A DNA stretch of 16,912 nt from Betaproteobacteria bacterium (GTDB lineage: Bacteria > Pseudomonadota > Gammaproteobacteria > Burkholderiales > Usitatibacteraceae): contig JADJSD010000007.1 in the NCBI GenBank assembly GCA_016711875.1, forward strand, positions 1 to 16,912. The letters run 5' to 3'. The notes under the pieces were generated by a model. The model saw only the letters and a program-made list of their open reading frames with translations. It was not told the DNA's origin and did no database searches. The number at the start of each line of letters is the position of its first letter. Position 1 is the stretch's first letter. Both the position numbers and the translations under genes were made by a program. Of this stretch, positions 8,221 to 14,371 are shown in pieces.

Positions 8221-8553
8221 CTACTTGAGGGGCAGCTTGCAGTACGCGCCGTTGAGGAAGGCGGCGATGTGCTCCTCGTCCTCGGGGAAAAGGCCCAGGT
8301 TCAATTCCGAGTTGCAAAGGGCCACTTGCGCCTTGAGTTTGGGCCACGTGGTCACCTTGCGATCCTTGCGCACGTAAACGGTGCCGAGCGGGCCGTAGAC
8401 CTTGTCCTGGTGGCACTTCTCGCATTTCGTTGATTCGACGAGCTTCCTGCCTTCGTCGGCTGACGGCGCGGCGGTCGCCAGGACGGGCAGGGCGGTGGCG
8501 AAGAGTGCGATGACGGCTCTTCTCGTGGCGGCTTCCTTCTGGACGCGAGCCAC
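8221..8553 (-). CDS. Small monohaem cytochrome c
   Basis: An intact 110-residue reading frame on the minus strand starts with GTG at 8553 (start MARVQKEAATRRAVIAL) and has a signal peptide ending near LATAAP. One haem site, STKCEKCHQDKVYGP, sits near residue 43; the mature part continues YVRKDRKVTTWPKLKAQVAL, CNSELNLGLFPEDEEHIAAF and LNGAYCKLPLK. It is a small periplasmic electron carrier of a type often seen near denitrification or TonB-receptor genes; no more exact family name can be given. It converges with the thioredoxin-like gene with five bases between the stops, and begins 18 bases after the TonB receptor remnant ends, so it is probably cotranscribed with that. No frameshift is present, unlike most neighbours. 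Confidence 0.85.
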   Translation of the reverse strand: MARVQKEAATRRAVIALFATALPVLATAAPSADEGRKLVESTKCEKCHQDKVYGPLGTVYVRKDRKVTTWPKLKAQVALCNSELNLGLFPEDEEHIAAFLNGAYCKLPLK

Positions 8554-8571
8554 CGATTCTATCGCTCCGGA

Positions 8572-8885
8572 TCAGAACGCGCAGCGGACGTTGATCGCCA
8601 CATTTCGCCGGGCTGGGTGTATCGGTCGAAAGAGGCGGTCACGCCGGTGAGCCCGCGCACGTCGTTCCAGAGCCAGTACTTCTCGTCGGACAGGTTGTAG
8701 AGCCCCACGGCGACTTCAACCGAGGGGACGGCTTGAACCAGGCGGCGAAGTCCAGGGTCGTCCAACCGGGAGGAATGAAGTTGATGCCACCGCTTGCGTC
8801 CACCCGCGACAGGCCTCATGCGCGGGTTGCGGGCCAGGTCGTCACCGCGTGGTGCCGAAATGGCCGCGTGCCGCCCAGCCGCGGG
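8572..8885 (-). pseudogene. TonB-dependent receptor, C-terminal remnant
   Basis: Only the last strands of an outer-membrane TonB-dependent receptor barrel are present. Readable pieces on the minus strand are VDASGGINFIPPGWTTLDFA and AWFKPSP, then in the next frame VPSVEVAVGLYNLSDEKYWL, WNDVRGLTGVTASFDRYTQP and, after one more shift, NVAINVRCAF with stop at 8572-8574. Ending in an aromatic residue (F) after a short basic strand is normal for such barrels, and LYNLSDEKYW is a typical receptor C-terminal motif (heme/siderophore type). The plug domain and most of the barrel are absent. Upstream the sequence becomes part of the cytochrome cd1-like remnant near 8880, so this is a deletion product or an assembly joint, not a working receptor. 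Confidence 0.75.
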
Positions 8886-9333
8886 GCGACGATGGAGGCC
8901 ACGCGCGGCTCGGGATGGTATTCCTGCGTGTCCACGGTCATGCCGTGGGTGCAGACGACCTTGAGTGGCTCGAGGGTGTCACCGTTCATGATCACGAACT
9001 GCGGCGGCGTCGGAGGCGTCTGCTGGACGTAGCGGGCCATGAGATCCACCTCGGCGTCGTTCAGGTCGCCCGAGGTGCCCCAGTTGGGCATGCCGGCCGG
9101 CGAGCCGTTCTTGATGAACACATTCAGGAATTTCGTGCCGCGTTCGAGGGTGATGTCCGACGTGAGCGGCTTGCCCGTGGCACCCTTGCGAAGCACGCCG
9201 TGGCACCCGCGCATCGCTCGAGGTAGATCTGGCGCGCCTTGTCGGGCTTCTAGTCCCGGGCGAAGGCGGTATTGACGGCGAGGGCAAGCACGGCGACAGC
9301 GAAGGTCACGGCGCGGCGGCGAGGGGCAGACAT
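8875..9333 (-). pseudogene. nirS: Cytochrome cd1 nitrite reductase-like gene, internally deleted and 3'-truncated
   Basis: The locus starts at ATG 9331-9333 behind GGAGAGA, with signal peptide MSAPRRRAVTFAVAVLALAV. The c-haem domain reads KPDKARQIYLERCAGCHGVL (one base missing inside CAGCH), then RKGATGKPLTSDITLERGTK and FIKNGSPAGMPNWGTSGDLN, EVDLMARYVQQTPPTPP; the GMPNWGTSG segment is typical of NirS. The frame then jumps, at PPTPP|PQF near 9003, straight to QFVIMNGDTLEPLKVV and GMTVDTQEYHPEPRVASIVA, which belongs far inside the NirS d1 propeller. About 140 residues are missing at this joint, and everything after IVA is replaced by TonB-receptor sequence. There is also an in-frame TAG right after AFARD (near 9251). 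NirS reduces nitrite to nitric oxide; this copy could not bind haem d1. NirN is an alternative family, less likely from the motifs. Confidence 0.75.
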
Positions 9334-9383
9334 GTCTTTCTCTCTCCGGTTGGTCGTGGGGCGCCCGGACGGCGGGCTCATCG

Positions 9384-9432
9384 TGACCCCATTCTGGTGA
9401 TGGGCCACGAACCGAGACATGAACTGGTTCAA
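9384..9432 (-). promoter_or_regulatory. Possible FNR/DNR-type promoter of the cd1 gene
   Basis: On the minus strand TTGAACCAGTTCAT (9432-9419) matches 7 of 10 fixed bases of the FNR/DNR box TTGAT-N4-ATCAA. CAGAAT at 9396-9391 matches four of six -10 bases. If transcription starts near 9384, the box centre lies at -41.5, the standard place for activation by this family. The start codon is about 51 bases further on. This fits oxygen- or nitric-oxide-controlled nitrite reductase expression but rests on a weak match. Confidence 0.35.
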
Positions 9433-9440
9433 GAAATTCG

Positions 9441-9464
9441 AAGGCGGCCCCACCGGGCCGCCTT
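9441..9464 (-). terminator. Hairpin terminator after the HD-GYP gene
   Basis: AAGGCGGCCC (9441-9450) and GGGCCGCCTT (9455-9464) form a perfect ten-base-pair stem with a four-base loop, 16 bases past the stop of the HD-GYP gene. The run after the stem on the minus strand is only CGAATTTCTT, so the T tract is imperfect. It separates the HD-GYP gene from the cd1 gene, whose own promoter seems to overlap the far side. Confidence 0.7.
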
Positions 9465-9479
9465 CCGCCGGAAGGACGT

Positions 9480-12390
9480 TCAGGCCGCCCTGGGCAGGAG
9501 CACCTCGATATTCACTTCGTCGATCTGTTCCGGGCGCATGAACCGCACGGCGTACTCGCGAAAGACGCCCGAGCGCAGGAAGATCTCGAAGAGGTCCGGG
9601 TCGATGTGGGCGTTGTCCCGCATTCCGGCCATGAGCCGGAGCGACTCGGAAAGCGTCTTGCCCCGCTTGTAGGGCCGGTCGATCGCGGTGAGCGCCTCGA
9701 AGATGTCCGCGATCGCCATCATTCGGGCCGCCGGGCTCATCTGCTCGCCGCGCAGCCCCCTTGGGTAGCCCTTGCCGTCCATCCGCTCGTGGTGGCCGCC
9801 GGCGATCTCGGGCACGTCGCGCAGGTGCTTGGGGAAGGGCAGCTGCGAGAGCATGACGATCGTCTGGATGATGTGCTCGTTGACCTTGTAACGCTCCTCG
9901 GGCGTAAGGGGTGCCGCGCGGGATGGCGAGGTTGTGCAGTTCGCCGCGGTCGAAGAGTTGCTCGGGCACCTCGAGGCGGAAGCCCCAGGCTTGCTGGCCG
10001 GGAAGCCTTTCCTGCGGGCCCCGCGCGATGCGATGTTCCGCCTTGTCCGCGAGTGCCTGCTCGAGCGCCGGAAGGCCCGGGGCCGGAGCGCGCGACTTGC
10101 GGTCGAGCTCCTCCTGCGAGATCCCGAGCCTGTCGTCGAGCGTTCGCAGCCACGTGCGGCCCGCGATTCGTCGCAGTTCGTCCACGTCGGCCTCCGACAT
10201 CGATTCGCCGCCTAGATTGCACCGCGCGACGAAGCGGTAGTCGTCGTCGAGCGCCGCGAGCGCCTCCGAAAGGCGATGCCCGACGACGGCCTCTTCCTCG
10301 CCCCCGGCGCGTGCTTCCAACGCCTCGATGCGCGCGTCACGCTTCATCACCTCGAAGCGCATCCGGACCTCGTGGATGCGATCGTGCATCGTCTCGAGCT
10401 TCGTCGCCTTGTCGACGACGTACTCGGGTGTCGTGATCTTGCCGCAGTCGTGGAGCCAGGAGGCGACGTGCAGCGCCTCCCAATCGCGCTCGTCCAGGCG
10501 GAAATCCCGGTACGGCCCCTCGCCCTGCGTGCAGGCGGCGCGGGCGAGCATCTTGGTGAGTTCCGGTAGTCGGGCGCAGTGCCCGCCAGTGTAGGGGCTC
10601 TTCGCGTCGATGGCCGAGGCGATGAGCTTCACGAAGGATTCGAAGAGCTCCTTCTGCGACTGGATGAGCTCGCGTGCCTCCAGTGACGTTGCGGCAATGC
10701 CGGATAGCGCCTGCAGGAAGGCCATCTGCGCTTCGTCCGACGGGTGCTCCTGCAGCACGAGCATCGCGCCCACGAGCTCCTGCCCGCGGCTCACCAGCGG
10801 GATGGCGATGCCCTCGAAGGGGCGCCAGTCCCCCAGAAGGTCCTCGAGGCCGGCGGTCTCGATGTCCGCCGGCGTGACGGCCCCCCTAACCGGCACGCGT
10901 TCGCGCAGCGCCTTTTCAAGCGGCGGCCCCACGTCCGAGAAAGGCATCAGGAGGATCTGCGGCACGAGTTCCTCGCTGCCGGCTCGCATCGAGGCTACGG
11001 GGATGAGGCCGTCGCGATCCGAGAGATAGAGGACGCCCGACCCGGCGCGGACCGCGCGCAGTGTCTCGCGCAGGACGAGGGGCAGCAGTCGACTGAACTT
11101 GTCTTCGCCGGCCACCGCCCGGCTGATGTCCTGCAGCCGCTGGATGGTCGACTTCATGCCCTCCATCGTGTAGCCGAGGTCGTTCACCTCCCGGACGAGG
11201 GACGGGGTCGCCATCGGGCGCGAGAAGTCGAAGCGGCGAACGGCCTCCGCCGCTGACGCCAGCACTTCCAGGGGCCGCGCGATGGCGCGCGCGAGGAACC
11301 ACGTCGCCGGAACGGCGAGGAGGATCACCACGAGCGTCACGAGAAGCGAGGTTTCGCGCAGCTTGAGCGGCCCGGCGAGAAGTTCGCGCTCGGGTATCGC
11401 CGCCACGATCCGCAGCGGCCCGCCCCCTTCGAGGACGATGGGCCGCACGAAAACCTGCCAGGCACCGTCGGGCATTTCGTAGCGCACCGTTGCCGGGTCG
11501 GCGGAGGCCACCGTGGAATCCGCCCCGAAACGGGCGAGGGCGGGCGAATCGAGCTCCCGCAACGTGGCGAGATCCGGCACTTCGCCGGGCGAGGCCCTCG
11601 CCCGCGAGCGCTCGCCCCCCGAATAGGCGATCACCTTGCCGGTCGCATCCACCAGCGCCAGTTCGCTCGCGGCAGTCACCAGGCGGCTGGCGAGCCAGGC
11701 GTCCAGCGTCTCGAGGTGGATGTCGGCGGCCACGACGTTGCCGCCGATCCGCCGCGCCACGGTCGTGCCGACCTTCCGGTTAGTGTAGAAGCGGTACGCG
11801 GGCGTCATCACCGCGTCGGGCGAAGCAAGGGCGAGCCGGTACCAATCGCGCGTCCTGGGATCGAAGCCACGCGCGTAGTCGGGGCGATCGTCCTCGCGCA
11901 GCACGCGCTGCTCGCGGTCGAGGAACACGAACCGGCCTCGCGCCGCCCCGGGGGGGCGGACTTCGATGCTTTGTACCACGATGTCCGTGCCTTCGGGAGC
12001 CCGGAAAGACTGCCGCTCCTCGGCCGAGCGCAGGCGCCGCACGAGAAAAAAATCGCCGTTGCCGTAGCCGACATGGATCGATGCGAGGGCGGGAAATCTC
12101 TCGAGCGCCTCGCGGGCGAGGGCCGCGCGGCCCAGGCGCTCCGCGAGGCCCCCTGCCTCCGCGATCGGCGTGCGGGCGATGAGGCTGGTGGCCATGCCGG
12201 CGGTCGCGAGAACGCCCTGCAGCCGGGATTGTGTCTCGCGGCCGAGTCGTTCGGTCAAGTCGCGTGCCGTGCTGTCGACGAGGTCGCGTGTCTGCAGGTA
12301 GCCGATGCCGCCGATGGCGCCGCCCACCAGCAGGATCATCGCGATGAAAAGGGTCGAAATATGGACCTGCAGCGGGAAGGTGCGCATCAT
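9480..12390 (-). CDS. Membrane Cache-HAMP-GAF-HD-GYP signalling protein (one frameshift)
   Basis: This is a predicted cyclic-di-GMP phosphodiesterase with an extracytoplasmic sensor. The start is taken as MMRTFPLQVHISTLFIAMIL at 12390; an upstream extension to 12498 is Arg-rich and not protein-like. Segments: TM1 (~10-30), a periplasmic Cache-type sensor (~35-340, including FDPRTRDWYRLALASPDAVM), TM2 (~348-367, LLVTLVVILLAVPATWFL), HAMP (~367-415), GAF (~440-565) and HD-GYP (~615-969). The HD site is VASWLHDCGKITTPEYVVDK (~645) and the GYP site is AGGHHERMDGKGYPRGLRGE (~866). Between them is an insert of roughly 150 residues with charged helices and CNLGGESMSEADVDELRRIA. One extra G in the run at 9908-9911 breaks the frame near residue 827, and after it the protein continues LTPEERYKVNEHIIQTIVML. 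Corrected length is about 969 residues. The ligand sensed is unknown. Confidence 0.9.
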
Positions 12391-12584
12391 GGTTCGCTCG
12401 TCTGGGCACCCGCGTGAGCGCGGGCACAGATCGATTGTCGAGGGCGCAGCGGCAAGACGCAATCGCCGCCGCCGCTGCCGGCACCCGACACGCGACATCG
12501 GTTGATCGTCGTCAAGGGGCCGCCCACCCGGCGTCGCTAGCGTGACGAGTCATACCCGACACGAACACCGCACCGGAGCGAGCC
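12391..12584. other. Divergent intergenic region between the HD-GYP and trpB2 genes
   Basis: The 194-base gap between the two divergent starts holds no gene. A six-base-pair hairpin CCCGCG-TGAG-CGCGGG lies at 12409-12424, inside the likely leader of the HD-GYP message. No strong promoter boxes stand out. TrpB2 has GGAG eight bases before its ATG; the HD-GYP start has no clear ribosome site. Confidence 0.4.
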
Positions 12585-13955
12585 ATGAACGACACGGTCA
12601 AGTACCTCCTGGACGAAACCCGCATCCCGAAGGCCTGGTACAACATCCAGGCCGACCTGCCGCGGCCCGCACCCGCCGTGCTGCACCCTGGCACGATGAA
12701 GCCTGTGGGCCCTGATGACCTTGCCCCGCTCTTTCCCATGGCGCTCATCCAGCAGGAAGTTTCCCTGGAGCGCGAGATCGAGATCCCGGACCCGGTGCGG
12801 GACGTCTACAAGCAGTGGCGCGTGACGCCCTTGTATCGTGCCCGGCGCCTGGAAAGGGTGTTGCAGACGCCGGCGCGCATCTACTACAAGTACGAGGGCG
12901 TCTCGCCTGCCGGAAGCCACAAGCCGAACACCGCGGTGGCGCAGGCGTTCTACAACCGCGAGGCCGGCGTCAGGAAGCTCGTGACGGAGACCGGGGCAGG
13001 GCAGTGGGGCAGCTCTCTCGCGTTTGCCGGTTCCCTCTTCGGAATCGATGTCCAGGTCTTCATGGTACGGGTGTCCTATGACCAGAAGCCGTATCGACGT
13101 GCCCTCATGGAGACCTACGGTGCTCGCTGCGTCGCCTCGCCCTCGAGCGAGACCCAGTCGGGCCGGGACATCCTCGCCAAGCGAGCTGATCATCCCGGGA
13201 GCCTGGGCATCGCAATCTCCGAGGCCGTTGAGGTGGCCGCCCAGCGCGATGACACCAAGTACGCGCTCGGCAGCGTCCTGAACCATGTGTTGCTGCACCA
13301 GACTGTGATCGGGATCGAGGCGCAGGCTCAGCTCGAGTTGGCGAACGACTACCCGGACGTGATCGTCGGCTGCACGGGCGGGGGATCGAACTTCGCCGGA
13401 ATCGTGTTCCCTTTTCTGGGTGCCCAGCTGCGCGGCGGAAGGAAGATCCGGGTGGTTGCGGTGGAACCCGCGGCGTGCCCGAGCCTCACACGCGGCAAGT
13501 ACGCCTACGATTTCGGGGACACCGCGCATCTCACGCCGCTCACGAAGATGCACACGCTGGGATCGACCTTCACGCCGCCGGGCTTCCATGCGGGCGGCCT
13601 GCGGTATCACGGCATGGCGCCGCTCGTTTCGCACCTGCAGGAACTGGGCCTCATCACCTCGACCGCCTACCACCAGACGGCGTGTTTCGAGGCGGGCGTG
13701 CAATTCGCGCGGGCGGAGGGCATCGTGCCGGCGCCCGAGGCCAATCATGCAGTGAGGGGGGCGATCGACGAGGCCATCAAGTGCCGTGAGGAGGGCGTTT
13801 CGCGCGCGATCCTGTTCAACCTGTGCGGGCACGGGCACTTCGACATGCAGGCCTACATCGACTACTTCGGCGGAAAGCTGAAGGACCTGGACTACGACCA
13901 GGCGGAGCTTGCCATGGCACTTGCCGGGCTGCCTTCCGTGCCGGAACCGGCCTAG
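12585..13955 (+). CDS. trpB2: TrpB2-type tryptophan synthase beta chain
   Basis: This is an intact 456-residue PLP enzyme of the TrpB2 branch (trpB_rel type), which joins indole and serine to make tryptophan. The start MNDTVKYLLDETRIPKAWYN is typical of TrpB2, as is the long N-terminus with VLHPGTMKPVGPDDLAPLFP. The PLP lysine is K113 in PAGSHKPNTAVAQAF. The substrate loop reads VTETGAGQWGSSLAFAGSLF, the phosphate loop is VGCTGGGSNFAGIVFPF, and a C-terminal LFNLCGHGHFDMQAYIDYF closes the site. No trpA, trpC or trpF gene is beside it, as expected for TrpB2, which need not pair with TrpA and may serve indole salvage. The frame is clean throughout, in contrast to the sox genes. GGAG precedes the ATG. 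It ends at TAG 13953, followed by a strong terminator. Confidence 0.93.
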   Translation: MNDTVKYLLDETRIPKAWYNIQADLPRPAPAVLHPGTMKPVGPDDLAPLFPMALIQQEVSLEREIEIPDPVRDVYKQWRVTPLYRARRLERVLQTPARIYYKYEGVSPAGSHKPNTAVAQAFYNREAGVRKLVTETGAGQWGSSLAFAGSLFGIDVQVFMVRVSYDQKPYRRALMETYGARCVASPSSETQSGRDILAKRADHPGSLGIAISEAVEVAAQRDDTKYALGSVLNHVLLHQTVIGIEAQAQLELANDYPDVIVGCTGGGSNFAGIVFPFLGAQLRGGRKIRVVAVEPAACPSLTRGKYAYDFGDTAHLTPLTKMHTLGSTFTPPGFHAGGLRYHGMAPLVSHLQELGLITSTAYHQTACFEAGVQFARAEGIVPAPEANHAVRGAIDEAIKCREEGVSRAILFNLCGHGHFDMQAYIDYFGGKLKDLDYDQAELAMALAGLPSVPEPA

Positions 13956-14019
13956 GGGGTCCTTGGCCGCATTCTGGTCGGCCCAAGGCAAGGCGGCCAA
14001 TCACCCGTGCCGCCAATGA

Positions 14020-14047
14020 AAAGGCCCGCCGGAAACGGCAGGCCTTT
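14020..14047. terminator. Bidirectional hairpin terminator between trpB2 and tRNA-Asn
   Basis: AAAGGCCCGCCG (14020-14031) pairs with CGGCAGGCCTTT (14036-14047) around a GAAA loop, 11 of 12 pairs matched. T-rich ends stand on both sides (CTTTCTT on plus, CCTTTTC on minus), so it can end trpB2 on the plus strand and the tRNA transcript on the minus strand. Confidence 0.85.
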
Positions 14048-14056
14048 CTTGATTCT

Positions 14057-14104
14057 TGGCTCCCCGACCTGGACTCGAACCAGGGACCTGCGGATTAACA
14101 GTCC
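14057..14104 (-). tRNA. tRNA-Asn (GTT), 3' portion only; probable att site
   Basis: Read on the minus strand, the 48 bases hold GGACTGTTAATCC (anticodon GTT with the 3' side of its stem), variable loop AGGTC, a perfect T-arm CCTGG-TTCGAGT-CCAGG, the 3' acceptor strand TCGGGGA, discriminator G and an encoded CCA. Homology to tRNA-Asn stops inside the 5' side of the anticodon stem; the D-arm and 5' acceptor strand (expected TCCCCGA) are not found next to it or elsewhere in the window. It cannot be a working tRNA. Loss of exactly the 5' part, with foreign-looking DNA from that point, is the pattern left when an element integrates in the 3' half of a tRNA gene: the intact gene would be at the far end of the element. 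Confidence 0.85.
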
Positions 14105-14371
14105 CAGCCCGATCTCCGCTAGGCACCAATTTACTCCAAAGTACGCCAGAAAACACTTGACGGCAGAACGATCGTTCTGTAGCGTTTCAAGCACGAATCC
14201 CAGAGGTTTCCAGCCCAACCTAGAAGGAGGAATGCCACAAGCCCTATCAGCTACTCCAGCTTTCCGTTGTCTCCCAAGACCAGAGCAGAGGCTATGTCGG
14301 AAACGCCATATCCGTAGGCCACTTGTCGCGGGTAACTCTCTAGTAAAACCTAGCGTAAAAAGGACACGACC
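14105..14371 (+). other. Leader region of the low-G+C insert
   Basis: This 267-base stretch has no well-supported gene. It contains the promoter-like element at 14157-14185 and one short open frame from ATG 14232 to TGA 14375 (47 codons, start MPQALSATPA) that overlaps the ATPase start as ATGA. AAGGAGG at 14224-14230 ends only one base before that ATG, too close for good initiation, and the peptide is Arg-rich without recognisable features. It may be a leader peptide, part of a frameshifted regulator, or chance. Confidence 0.3.
14157..14185 (+). promoter_or_regulatory. Promoter-like element with palindromic operator in its spacer
   Basis: TTGACG (14157-14162) matches five of six -35 bases; 17 bases later TAGCGT (14180-14185) matches three of six -10 bases. 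The spacer contains a perfect 16-base palindrome, CAGAACGATCGTTCTG, at 14164-14179. A dimeric repressor bound there would block RNA polymerase. The core GAAC-N4-GTTC resembles the DinR/LexA box of Gram-positive bacteria, while the betaproteobacterial LexA box is CTGT-N8-ACAG, so LexA control is not proven. Confidence 0.45.

Noticed and set aside
9606..10436. 276-codon plus-strand frame opposite the HD-GYP gene
   Set aside because: Arg/Pro/Ala-rich low-complexity translation with no motif, opposite a strongly supported gene.
12537..14000. 487-codon open frame on the minus strand opposite trpB2
   Set aside because: It is rich in Arg, His and Gly with no family features and lies exactly opposite an intact TrpB2 with clear catalytic motifs; a shadow frame of G+C-rich coding DNA.
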